A stretch of DNA of 64,000 nt from Termitomyces sp. T153 (lineage: Eukaryota; Basidiomycota; Agaricomycetes; Agaricales; Lyophyllaceae), in the NCBI GenBank assembly GCA_018296165.2, contig JACKQL020000013.1:1054001-1118000 (forward strand). Reading direction: 5' to 3'. Shown here piece by piece: positions 1-10,640 of this stretch (within the stretch, counting starts at the first letter, position 1; every line of letters starts with the position of its first letter). A program made the position numbers and the translations under genes. The notes under the pieces are model-generated. The model was not told the DNA's origin, ran no database searches, and saw only the letters and a program-made list of their open reading frames with translations.

Positions 1-336
1 TGACCGTCATCGACGTTGGATTCTTCTGATTCCGGCGAGGGAGGTATTGGTTCCGTACACGGCTTGTTAGGATCCCAATAGTATGGCGCTATCGGGACCT
101 GAAGCGGAGGGATATCAACCGTGGCTTTCAAGGGTGGAAGATTAACATAAGGTTGGGCTGAGCTGTTGGAATAAGGCGGAGGAGCTCTATTTCGTATGTG
201 AAAACAATACACAGCTCGAATAAAGTGGTCCTCACGTGGAACCCGTGTAGTTTGGATTTGGACTCGGATAATAGCATGGATACGGATAATACCATGAATA
301 GGGTGTATATGAGTAAGATGGATAGCCTGCGTTCAT
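1..336 (-). CDS. Pro/Tyr-rich hypothetical protein, 5' part only
   Basis: Partial gene that continues off the left edge. I read two exons, 336-236 and 186-1, with a 49-nt intron (donor GTGAGG, acceptor ATAG) joining in frame. The predicted start is the ATG at 336-334. The visible 95 residues are low complexity, rich in Pro, Tyr and Ser: the first 30 residues repeat YPSP/YYPYP-like units, then come PPPY and PPL runs, and an acidic SPESEESNVDDG stretch lies at the window edge. No signal peptide, membrane segment or known domain is visible. The same strand in the third frame of exon 1 gives a hydrophobic ORF (starting MISCF..), but that frame does not splice onward, so I prefer the Tyr-rich frame. 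I do not recognise the family; a PPxY/PY-type adaptor or disordered protein would fit the composition, but this is a guess. Confidence 0.55.
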
Positions 337-2613
337 GTCGCAAGAAGGGTGCCGTGCATGAGGTGTACGGAGGATTGAAGCAGGAAATCACTTCGAGGGT
401 ATTCCAAGGGGAGATATATATGATGCGTTGTGTAGGCCTTTGTTGCGAACATGGCTGTGGATGACAAAAGTGGTATGCGACCGAATGGATAAGGGACTGT
501 TGTCAAGACGGCCAACCATCATTGGCCCGGCCTAAAGAAGACAAAAAAGTGATTGTTATGCGATCGCTTGACAATGAAACTTTAAAATACAAAAGACAAA
601 AAAAACATGGAATCACACTAGCCCTTGTACATGTCGATGTATCATAGTCAGGGCTCAATGAAGTAGCTATAAACGTGACAGGCGATGTTAGTCCCCCTTC
701 ATCACTTGGAAGTCCTAAACGAGCCACACCTGTAAGTCCATGCCACTGCCACCAGCAAAAACAAGTCTATCGGTTTATCGATCACGCTCTCCAGACCAAG
801 GTTGTTTGATCGCAAGATGTTGTCAAAATTGTCAAGCTGCTACATGATGGAAGACGACTACGAGGAACTTTGTTTGTTTGTTCAAAGATAGTGTCTTCTC
901 AAACACTGCTGGGCTGTGAGTCTGGCATTCTCGTTGTCGCTTCCAGCCTCTTCCCTGATAACGCCCTGTTTCACTTCACCGCTCGTTACGGATACCTCTG
1001 TCTTTCCTTCAAGCTCAGCATGTAAGTAATCAGAATGCAACAGCAGCTCTCATCTGCCGCTTGCTTACCAACGAAGCTTTTGTCACGCTCGTCTGCAAGT
1101 ATCAACCCTTTATGTTGAAGAGCTCATCTTTTGAATGGTGCCAGCGGAACCATATATGGCCATTCTTTCGCCATGAAGGTGCTTTGCTTCTTGATAACAT
1201 GCCGCTTGAAGCTGAGCTAGCGAAGTTGTTATGCTCAATCCCTTCTCCGAATCTTCATGAACTTCCTTTTCTTGTCCGTTTCCGTGAGGGTATTCCAATT
1301 CTCATAGGCTCTGTTTTGCATCATGTTTCACTCGTGTCACGGCTAAGCGGTAGACTCGAGTAATATCACGGGAATGGTCCACCGTGATTCCGCCCCGATG
1401 CAATACAGCTAGGTACATCTTCATATGTGGTTGTTTGGCAGTTGGCGTACGAAATCTCGCGCATAGCGATAGCAGGAGTAGAGCGCGATGTTTATTGCTG
1501 TTGGTGGGTTAATATCCTGAATTCTGACTTGTCCCTCGTCTCATCTATCAACCCTCTCACTAATGCTCTCAACAAGCCTTTTGTCTACTTTCGGGATATC
1601 GCACGCCAAACCTATTGTGACCTTGCTAGTCCTTTTGTAATATTCCTACCCTTACTTGTGTGCCTCTTTTGAGCATAATTGCGATGTTGAAGTCCGACGG
1701 ACGCTATTCGAACTCTGTAATCTATCATTTCAGTTTCTTATGCCAATTCAGACGGTCTGTTATGTTTGTCTCCACTCTATAAGTCGCCTTGAGGTGTTGG
1801 GGTGCTTCCCGCGCTTCTATTACGAAGTCATCTTGTGTCCCGTGCCTGCCTTCCTCCTCTTGATCGTGGCATGTACCACTTAGCGAGTCAACAAATCTCT
1901 GAATCATTTCCCAGTTTTGAATTTACTAGAACGTCTCGCTAACCTATAAGCCGCCTGGCGGTGTCAATGCGAGTTTTCTGTTTCCTTAATCCTCAACTTT
2001 TCTAGAAGCTATGTCCTACTTCAAGTCATGTGAGCACCCATCTATTAGACTAAGTGCCTCAAAAGTTTAACGTGCCTCCTCAACTTTAATGACACCACCG
2101 CGGGGACAAGCTTGCATGCAGTTACGTCGCATCTCCGTACTGTTGTCCGCTGAGAGCCTCCCCGCCATTCGTGGTGAAACGGTGAACTCTGAGTCGTCGT
2201 CGGTGACGTAAAGGGTACACTGGCAGGACATCCATTAGAAAAATAAATTCTGAAAGTTCTTGGATAGTCAGCTGCTAAAACGAGGCGTTCTTAAAAGAAT
2301 AACCATTTTTCGCAATAATCAAAACGTTCAGATATTTATTACTTATATGGTCAGATTTAGGGTCCATTAAGCCGTCCTATCGAAGTTCTGTGCTCCTTTT
2401 AACGCAGTGACCTCAGCGCCACACATCCATTCTGCGACGGAACTTGTAATGAAGAGCTGCGAAATACCTCGACTGTTCTTAGCGACCGCTTATCGCCACA
2501 CACGACCTCTTGTTCAACGTGATTGATTATTAGTGATAGAATTCGTAGAATTCGAGTTACAACCTACTTCAAGAGTTGGAGTTAGACGCCAGAATCCCTC
2601 AGCTCAGCAAAAA
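337..2613. other. Gene-poor intergenic stretch
   Basis: About 2.3 kb with no convincing coding sequence. The longest open frames start at non-ATG codons (for example 1061-1363 +) and show no protein-like composition or splicing partner. A good donor (ATGTAAGT) occurs near 1020, so an untranslated exon or a non-coding transcript cannot be excluded. Otherwise I see nothing in it. Confidence 0.5.
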
Positions 2614-2706
2614 CGACAGGCCCGGGACTCGAACCCGGAGTCTTCAGCTCATTTCCGAACCGATCCGAACCGGAAACTGACGCGTTAACCATTACGCTAG
2701 CCCGCC
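2614..2706 (-). tRNA. tRNA-Arg(CCG) with 20-nt intron
   Basis: Complete cloverleaf on the minus strand. Acceptor GGCGGGC pairs with GCCTGTC (two G-T wobbles), discriminator G. D stem GCGT/ACGC, anticodon stem TCAGT/GCTGA, T stem CCGGG/CCCGG with loop TTCGAGT. The anticodon loop reads TT-CCG-G, giving anticodon CCG (arginine, codon CGG). A 20-nt intron (2650-2669) sits in the canonical place, one base 3' of the anticodon. Total 93 nt = 73 + 20. Confidence 0.93.
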
Positions 2707-2997
2707 ACTGAATGAGTAATTAATAATAATTGATCTCACTCTTGTACTGTTACTCTGACCGGCAAGGCGTGTAAAGGGACGCAGGAAAAGTTTCAAAGAA
2801 ACAGCGCAACTCCCTTGTCTGTGACAAATTTGATTCAAGGCTCATATGGAGCTAGAACAAGGTTTGCAAGACGTATACAGATTGCCATACTCTCTAAACA
2901 GTGAGGAGGGTCAGAAGATAAGCGCCCGAGAAATGGTTTAATAAAATAAAATGGACAAATAAATGTTTCCTTCCTGCTCTCGTCCCGCCGTTCTGCC

Positions 2998-3750
2998 AGA
3001 GTGGTCTGGTAATAGGAAGTGGAACTTCAATTGCAGCTGCAAATTAGCCCAGCTAATTTGCCGATAATTTTCCGGACTCCAAAATAAGGGATCGAGCAGT
3101 GCGAAACGGGGCAAATTGGCCCTAACAAGGCCAGAAAATTGAACCCAGTAACCTCTGAGTAGTGCTCAAAGCAGCCTTATGGAGCTAGTAGATAACATAT
3201 TTAGCTGTAATTTATTTGTAAATAGCAAGAACCGATATCACCACCAGTCGATGCCAGCTGATCCAGAAGCGGATCCTTTGAAGTAGCTGGATGACAGCCT
3301 TCCAGACCTGGCCGGATTTGAAAACCGTTACTTTGATCTTGCAGCTCAGTTCGGTATCTCACGTTACTTGCATACAGATCTTGGCAGATAGCATACCTAA
3401 TGGTGCAATGACATCCAACAACAAGCAGGGATATTTGACAGAGAGATCTATGTAGAGTGGGAAAGGATGTGGAGGCCAATATTTTATCCCTCAGGCTGAT
3501 GCATGAAGAGGGAGTCCTAAAGCATGACGGTTTTATGACCCACGCAAAATAGATGCAAATCAGTGCAAATCATTGCAAATCATTGTAGATCAGTGCAAAT
3601 CAGTGCAAATCAGTGCAAATCAGCCTGTTCTTACAAAGCAAAATAGCCTTGGCAAAATTGCTATGAATTAGGCCAGCAAAATAGGGCCTGAGACATAACG
3701 GAGCAAATTTGCTGGGCAAATTAGAGCTCAGACCTATTTCCTGCCACTCT
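2998..3750. mobile_element. Candidate non-autonomous DNA element (MITE-like)
   Basis: A 753-bp stretch whose ends are related as inverted repeats: the left end begins AGAGTGG and has AATAGG about 10 bp in; the right end read on the minus strand also begins AGAGTGG with AATAGG at nearly the same spacing. Further inside, both ends are rich in GCAAATT/AATTTGC. It has no coding capacity and contains a perfect 9-bp-arm palindrome (3040-3060) and a 10-bp minisatellite. No clear target-site duplication is visible, so the call is tentative. Confidence 0.4.
3551..3623. repeat. 10-bp tandem repeat (minisatellite), about 7 units
   Basis: Seven head-to-tail 10-bp units with consensus cagtgcaaat (variants agatgcaaat, cattgcaaat, cattgtagat), ending in a partial 'cag'. 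It lies inside the candidate MITE. Confidence 0.85.
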
Positions 3751-5064
3751 AACGTTGAGCTAGATTAACAGATCAGGAGAAGCTGCTGTGCCAGAGCGAC
3801 AGATAACAGTGGAGCAATTTGTTACAATTCCGTGAGGCTGTTCTTGCCATGGTTATCCACGGTGAATGGAAGACAGAACCGTCTGTCCCGCTTCGAAGTG
3901 AGTCGGTCAAGTGACTGACGCGCCGACGACGCGTTTCGAATTTCAGGTTTGATGGGGCACACTATTGTACACGACACGATGTATTGTGGCAGCGCTTGAT
4001 GATACAGTTAAAAGAATTCACAAGAGCACCTCCCATGCTTACTTTACAGACTCCAGAAAATCCAGAAAGGCAACGACATGATCAGCGTCACATCGTTTCT
4101 TGAACTTCGAAGATTAGTAGGATGCAACTTCTGAGGTCCGGGTGTTCAACATGGAAGGATATGTTCTAATCTTTTTCCATGAAGCGTTCAAGCTTTCTGA
4201 ATCTCAAGGTACATCGATATCCATTTTGGGCCCGCGTACTCTCACAAAAACCTATTCGTGTCGTGCAGGGTTGGATCAAGAGCACAATGGCAAAGACTAC
4301 ACTTCGATGCTGGTGACGCAAGACACGTTCTCTTTTGATTGAGGCCAAGAACAGCCGCATGTTTAATGGTGACCTTACTAGGTATGAACCGTATATGAAC
4401 GTTGAACCACGCGTAATTCCTTTTCTGTATCAGTGATCGGATAACTTATCCAACACATCAGCAGAAAATTCCATCGGTGTCTTCGCTTCGTTTTTAGAAT
4501 CATGGTTGTAGGTTTTCTCGGACCGCACATACAGCCAAGCAGTACGTCGCATGCCTCCTGCTTGCCGAAGATAAGACGGGTTGTAAGTATAGCGCATAAA
4601 CCTACGTAGAGTGTGGGGCCCGGCACTTTTAATGGGACCATATGATTACTACTACTCCTGCTCTTCTAAAACTCTACGAACAGTCATACATCTTGCCTTA
4701 CCCTAGATTACTTCTGAAAAGGTCTTGTGTCAAAGGTGCGGACTATCGACACAAATTCAGGTGTCGTACGTTTTTCTCCATAAAGTATATCTCAAGGCGT
4801 TGTTCACCCGCTCCCCCTAAACTGCCGCGCTAACAATAGACAATCGAGCTATTCTCGGATCCCTTGATCAATGAGAAGCTTGTGAAAACGGATAGATATG
4901 CTATTCCGCGATGCGGAAGATTGTACTCATCTGCGACAAGCTGCGCTTCAACCTGCTGAGGAGTTGTCTCCTTTTCATTGTCTCTCCCGTTAAGTCTTTC
5001 TTTCTCCTAAACCACCCCCTAGTCCCTATAGCGCCACTCCTATCTATTCAGCGCGATTTCGAGC
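3751..5064. other. Intergenic, upstream of glyoxal oxidase
   Basis: 1.3 kb without a recognisable gene. Open frames here are short, overlap on both strands and have no splicing logic. It should hold the promoter of the downstream glyoxal oxidase, but I see no decisive element. Confidence 0.45.
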
Positions 5065-7223
5065 ATGATTCTTCGGGTGCCCCTATGGCTGACCTTGGCT
5101 TGCGTACCGGCTCTGGGCAAGACGCCAGGCTCCTTTATGGAAGTAGGCAATACACTCGTTAGTGCAATGATGGTAAAGGAGCAACTTATATTCTATCCTC
5201 GTCTCCTCAAATTTTGTGGCATTCGTAGATGTTCCTTGGGAATGATGAAAAAGTGTATATCTTGGACAAGGCCGAAGGAAATGCTGCAACAATCAATGGT
5301 CATCCGGCATGGGGCGCGGTTTGGTAAGTCTCAGGATGCCCCTTTTATTGCTCTTTGTAACCCCTCTATGCCCAGGGATATCGCCACACAGCAGGCCACT
5401 GTCATGGATGTCGTAACTAACACCTTCTGTGCATCGGGAATGCACCTCCCAAACGGATCATGGGTGACGTTTGGTGGCAACGGTGCAGTTGGAAGAGGGG
5501 GTAACATCGGATCTCAACGCAACTCAGCTGGAAGTGGCGCTTGGGACTCTGAGTATCAAGATTTCGATGGCACTAAGGCTATACGGATCTTAAATCCATG
5601 CACAGACTCTGATTTATTATCTTCCCCTAAATGCCAGTGGTACGATGATCCGAATGTCGTCTCGATGCAGAAAAGGAGGTGGTATTCTGCTGCTGAAGCC
5701 CTCGCTGATGGATCCGTTGTGTTGATAGGGGGTTTTGTTAATGGCGGTTATGTCAATCGAAATTATCCCAATGTCGACCCCGAATTTCAGGGCGGCGCCG
5801 CCGAATCGACATATGAGTTCTATCCTGCTAATGGGCGTGCTGCGGCCACTATGCAGTTCATGATCAAGACTTCGGGACTCAATTCTTATGCCCATACCTA
5901 TCTTCTCAAATCTGGAAAAATGCTTGTGCAGGCAAACGTATCCACTAGTAAGATTGGTTTTACTCATCATGACTGAACGAGTTTGAAATTTCTGCAGTAA
6001 TATGGGATTATACTAACAACATCGAGACTCCTCTCCCGGACATGCCCAACAATGTCGTGCGCGTCTATCCGGCGTCTGGTGCAGTTGCTATGCTCCCCCT
6101 CAAGCCTAAGAACAACTACACCCAAACCATACTCTTCTGCGGTGGATGTGATATGCCTGACTATGCCTGGGGTGATTACGCCCATCCCAGCATCAACACT
6201 TGGGACTATCCAGCTTCGAAAGACTGCCAACGCCTCACACCAGAGCCTCCTGATGGTTCGGATCCTGCATATGAGGCTGACGACGACATGCTCGAAGGCA
6301 GGACGATGGGTCAATTCATTGTCCTTCCTGACGGAAAGATACTCGTTATAAACGGAGGATTGAATGGCACAGCTGGTTACGCTGAGGCGACAGGAGAGAC
6401 AGCTAACTACGGCGATATGCCTTATGGAATGTCGCTTGCATCTGGTCCAGTGGGCACGCCAGCTATCTATGATCCGGAAGCACCAAAAGGATCTCGATGG
6501 TCGAACGCAGGTCTCGGAACTTCTCAAATAGCCCGTTTGTATCATTCTTCAGCGATCCTTCTACCTGACGCCTCAGTTCTGGTTGCCGGTTCTAATCCTA
6601 ACGCCGACGTCAACATAAGTACCGTCTTTCCTACGACGTACAAAGCCGAGATTTTCTATCCCCCTTACTTCAAGGCCACTACACGCCCCGTTCCATCCGG
6701 CGTCCCAGAAACCATTTCTTATGGAGGAGACTACTTTAATATCACCCTTCCGAAGAGCTCTTATACCGGCTCGGCTAACGACGCAGCAGAGAATACGACT
6801 GTCGTCCTCGTTCGTGGTGGCTTCTCTACGCATGCAATGAGCATGGGTCAGCGCTATCTCCAGCTTAACAATACTTTCACGGTCAATAACAACGGCTCAA
6901 TTACGCTACATGTCGCTCAGGCACCCAACTCGTACATTTTCCAGCCAGGACCTGCCTTACTTTTCGTCAACGTAAGAGGTATCCCAAGCAATGGGAGTAT
7001 GGTCATCGTAGGGAACGGTCAAATCGGCACACAGCCCACTGCGCTTGCGAGCACACTCCCTGAAAGTGTATATTCGACTTCAAATACCACGACAACCACT
7101 CAGAGTAAGGCTAATGGCAACACGATAACCTTGACCGGGAGTTCGATTTTTGCTGCTGTCGCTGGCATCGTCGTTATCGGGATATACAATTTACTTAGTA
7201 AGCAATTTGGTTTTCTCCGTTAG
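5065..7223 (+). CDS. Glyoxal oxidase-like copper radical oxidase (AA5_1)
   Basis: Four exons: 5065-5172, 5229-5323, 5376-5947, 5998-7223 (introns 56, 52 and 50 nt), coding 666 aa. Copper radical oxidases of this family oxidise small aldehydes such as glyoxal and methylglyoxal, making H2O2 for lignin-degrading peroxidases. The protein starts with a signal peptide (MILRVPLWLTLACVPALG), has a Kelch-type beta-propeller region and a C-terminal immunoglobulin-like domain. All active-site residues are visible: Cys86 (NTFCASG) and Tyr171 (RRWYSAAE) for the thioether radical cofactor, and Tyr440-His441 (RLYHSSA) and His537 (STHAMSMGQR) as copper ligands. The C terminus carries a Ser/Thr-rich linker and a hydrophobic segment (about 640-660) followed by only a few residues. 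This suggests membrane or GPI attachment rather than free secretion. The reading frame is intact. Confidence 0.93.
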
Positions 7224-7538
7224 CCACCGGCTTGACATCAGTATCTTTCTTAGTATGATCGTTAAAGCTTAGAATCTACGAAAGTAATGGCCAAGGGTAG
7301 ACCATTGCAGTATATAAAATTATCTAGTACGTCCTGGACTCATTAGCTGGTTCTACCAGAGCCGTCAGAAACTTGTATCACTACGTTAGGCGATACCTGT
7401 ATAACACAAGTATACTACAATATTATCTAGACACGAAACAATCGACTATTTTTTGGAAGCGTTAAGTCTACTATATCCAGCCAAAATCATCTCGGCGAAT
7501 TTGACTAATCCAAAATAAGCTCTGGGAAGACCTTTCGA

Positions 7539-7617
7539 GGGCCTTGCTGGGATTCGAACCCAGGCCACTTGCAACTTGTGTCCCAAAGCAAGTATCGTAC
7601 CTCTAGACTACAAGGCC
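7539..7617 (-). tRNA. tRNA-Pro(TGG) with 8-nt intron
   Basis: Minus-strand cloverleaf: acceptor GGCCTTG/CAAGGCC, discriminator C, anticodon stem CTTGC/GCAAG, T stem CTGGG/CCCAG with loop TTCGAAT. The anticodon loop begins TT-TGG-G, giving anticodon TGG (proline). The loop is 15 nt instead of 7, which implies an unusually short 8-nt intron just 3' of the anticodon. Total 79 nt. Confidence 0.9.
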
Positions 7618-8227
7618 GCAGTCTCACACAACGTATGACAACTACCGTGGCGCTGTCGAGGACGAGACGTTTCCAATTGTGCAGTTTATTGATTGTTGTT
7701 CTCCTGGAGTTCCTAATGCCAACATCCCTCGATTAAAGAGCATAAATCCTCATCTGTGTCGGAACACTGTATACCTGGTACGCGACCTATGCTGTATGTA
7801 GAACGGACCCCGGCTGTTCGTGCGCGGACCGCGCCGGTAATCCTATCCCATCCTATCCTATCCGTAGCTCCTGAGGGACACGAACAGAATGCTCAGTGCT
7901 CAACGAGACACCGGGAATTTCTGGCACATTTCCCAGTCGTCATTCATTGGTCCCGCAGATTACAGTGAGATGTCAGAAAGAAGAGCCGGACGTTGCTTTT
8001 TCACACATTCGTATTAATACACGACGCATCAGAATTGGACACTTGGAAAAAGATCGCCCAAGAGAATGGGTGCCGAAGCTCGTGCCATCTGAATTTGGCA
8101 TCAGCCGAACTGTTGAAACTTTGGACTCAGCCGTGACTTTATAGTTTGTTCATTTCAAACACTATCTCATTTCTCTCCATTTCTCTGAGATTCACACAAC
8201 GACGCGAGTGTAATCTCTTCTGAAGAT
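7618..8227. other. Intergenic, RAE1 upstream region
   Basis: 610 bp between tRNA-Pro and RAE1. It contains a short pyrimidine-rich array of TATCC units (about 7840-7863). No gene is seen; it presumably holds the RAE1 promoter and 5' UTR. Confidence 0.45.
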
Positions 8228-9729
8228 ATGTCCTTCTTCGCGGCACAGAACACGGCTGCCGCGTCAAGCACAACTGCAGCCGCCGATAAAGATGTCGAGC
8301 TGATCGAGCCTCCCACCGACTCCATCTCTTCAATGTCATTTTCAGGACAGGCTGACTACCTTGCTGTAGGAAGCTGGGATAACAGCGTGGGTCTACCAAC
8401 TCACACTTCTCCTTGTGTGCTCATCAGAGGTATCGGTAGGTCCGAATCTACGAGATTCTAGCAGGTGGCGTGTCGCAGGGAAAGGCGATGTACCAACATC
8501 AGGGACCTGTACTGGGTGTTTGCTGGAACAAGGTGCGTCAATTACGTCCTTTGGCGCGTCCGCGTGTTCCAAACGTATCCGAGGCAGGAAGGGAACAAAA
8601 TCTTTTCTGGCGGTGCTGACAATGCCGGACGCATGTTCGACGTGACTACCGGCCAAGCTACGCAGGTCGCGCAACATGACGCGCCGATAAAGGTCGTACG
8701 ATGGATTGACGTGCCAGGATCAGGGCTCTTGGCTACGGGGAGCTGGGACAAGACCATCAAAGTACGTGATTCGTGTCTCGTTTCCAACCCTATATGGATT
8801 TTCTATGAAAATAGTATTGGGACCTGCGTAATCCTACTCCAGTTGCGACGGTAACATTGCCTGAACGGTGTTACACTTTCGATGTTCAATATCCCCTGAT
8901 GGTTGTTGGGACGGCTGAGCGTCATATCCAGATATTCAATCTCACTAATCCCAACACGGTATACAAAGTTTGTTCACTCTCTTCCTTTATGCACTGCAGC
9001 CTTTTCCTCAATTGTAATGATCAGAATCTCCTCTCCCCACTTAAATGGCAAACACGTGTCGTTTCTTGTTTTACTGCCGCACAGAATAACGGATTCGCTG
9101 TCGGAAGTGTAGAAGGCAGAGTAGCGATCCAGTGCGTCATTTCATATGGTTATTGATATCATTGGCTGATGTACTTCAAGATACGTCGAAGACAAAGACT
9201 CTGGGTTAGCCATATATCATGAATTCTTAACTTCTCCTCAACACTTTTGTCCAGGAACAATTTCTCGTTCAAATGTCATCGTCGCGACAACGTTCCCAAC
9301 TCCAAAGACCAAGCCCTAGTGTATGCAGTGAACGACATCTCATTCCATCCTGTTCACGGAACATTCTCAACTTGCGGTACGTCTCACAGTTCCACTTTAT
9401 CATCATCTTGTCCTTGAAACTGACGTATACGCCATAGGATCCGACGGAACCATCCACTTCTGGGACAAAGATGCCCGTACCCGGCTAAAGAGTTTGTTAC
9501 TTTATTTTCATGACCCATACGGCCATTTATCACGTATTTAGCTTTCGAGGCTGCATCAGGCCCCATCTCGACCACCACCTTCAACCGTAATGGCAACATC
9601 TTCGCATACGCCATCTCTTACGACTGGTCAAAGGGACATTCTGGCATGACCCCTGGCTTGCCCAATAAGATCATGTTGCATTCGTGCAAAGATGAAGAGG
9701 TCAGGAAACGGCCGGCACGGAAGGCTTAG
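8228..9729 (+). CDS. RAE1: mRNA export factor RAE1/GLE2 (WD40)
   Basis: Nine exons: 8228-8386, 8440-8532, 8588-8761, 8815-8967, 9025-9131, 9181-9204, 9255-9376, 9438-9491, 9542-9729; all introns 50-61 nt; 357 aa, the normal length for the family. RAE1/Gle2 is a seven-bladed WD40 propeller at the nuclear pore that binds the GLEBS motif of Nup98-type nucleoporins and works in mRNA export. Family signatures are clear: FSGQADYLAVGS, VRIYEI, GPVLGVCW, SGGADNAGRMFD, ATGSWDKTIKYWDLR, SPLKWQTRVVSCF, NNFSFKCHR, DISFHPVHGTFSTCGSDG and the terminal FAYAISYDWSKGH. Exon 6 is a 24-nt mini-exon; several donors (GTGGGT, GTTTGT, GTTAGC) are weak. Decayed copies of this gene lie 0.3-5 kb downstream. Confidence 0.93.
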
Positions 9730-10009
9730 TCGCGGTGAAAAGGTCAAATTCAAGCCTGGCCAATTGCTAGAAGTGTTGAGAGTGTCGTTTATCAATCCTC
9801 TTTTGTATTTCTGCTGCTGAATGTTTTCAATCGTATATACTGTTAAAGGGGACATCTGTTTGGTGCATTATCTCTGAGAAGTATGTATCAAGCAAAGGAA
9901 ATAGCACTTACAAGAGTTAGCAGATGTCCCATGAAGAAGTGCATCGTACAACAAGGTGCTACATGTATATTCAATAACATGCCATGGGTAGCAGGATAGT
10001 TTGATAGAC

Positions 10010-10140
10010 AGTTTCCATTGGCTCCGATGTGACCGTGTTATGAGAGAGCGTACATTTAAGTGAAACAAGACGACGTTACCGTACTGAATGGCCACTAGTA
10101 CTCCTCTTCGATCCAGGGCACTTGAGCTCAATCAACACAC
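10010..10140 (-). pseudogene. Short decayed RAE1-like fragment
   Basis: About 130 bp clearly similar to 13880-14060 of the larger RAE1 pseudogene in the same orientation. Shared pieces include 'ccgatgtgac', 'gaatggccact'/'gaacggccact' and 'cacttgagctc' in the same order and spacing. By itself it would be unrecognisable. It matches the exon 5 region and its downstream intron. Confidence 0.55.
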
Positions 10141-10353
10141 TATAACGCGTGTTTGCAATCTGGGAAGTGCAAATGAGAGCTGCGTAGTAGGTTACCGTGT
10201 GCCTGTGAAACATTGTCTGGATGGAGGCATTTTTGCGCCATTGGGGGCCATCGTTCTTTGGATGATGGATTAGCTATGGATTCCTAGTAGGGAATATAAG
10301 TATCTTTGTGAGGCCAGATTAGAATGCGCCACGATGGTTGATGAGCGCTTCGA

Positions 10354-10640
10354 CATCGTCTAATATACAGGCTAAGCATACTGTGTGGCAATCAACATAA
10401 AACTTAAGGAGAGCAAGACCGGTCAACGCACTCTCCTAAAAGTTTCCATCGTCTAGCGTATGAGTTTGGTTATAATCTAGCCATATCATATCGAAATGAT
10501 TGATTCGTGGTCTAATCTGGGTGTACACAGGATAAACAAAGTACATCATCTAATATACAGGCTAAGCATCGTGTATGGCAATCAGCATAAAACTTAAGGA
10601 GAGCAAGACCGGTCAACGCACTCTCCTGAAAGTTTCCATT
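10354..10640. repeat. 97-bp direct repeat, two copies 190 bp apart
   Basis: Copies at 10354-10450 and 10544-10640 are about 90% identical and in the same orientation; both contain 'taatatacaggctaagcat' and 'gagcaagaccggtcaacgca'. On the minus strand each copy carries the last codons of the RTF2 relic (METFRRVR-stop), so the repeat is a tandem duplication of the RTF2 3' end plus its downstream flank. Confidence 0.88.

Noticed and set aside
128..391. Minus-strand frame with a hydrophobic run (LLIYTLFMVLSVSML), possible membrane protein
   Set aside because: Another frame of the same DNA gives a Tyr/Pro-rich exon with a start codon and correct splicing to the next exon; the hydrophobic run is its shadow.
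1061..1363. 100-codon plus-strand frame
   Set aside because: Starts at TTG, no ATG, no family resemblance, and strongly overlapping open frames on the other strand.
3551..3623. CRISPR-like array
   Set aside because: Units are 10 bp with no spacers; simple minisatellite in a eukaryotic genome.
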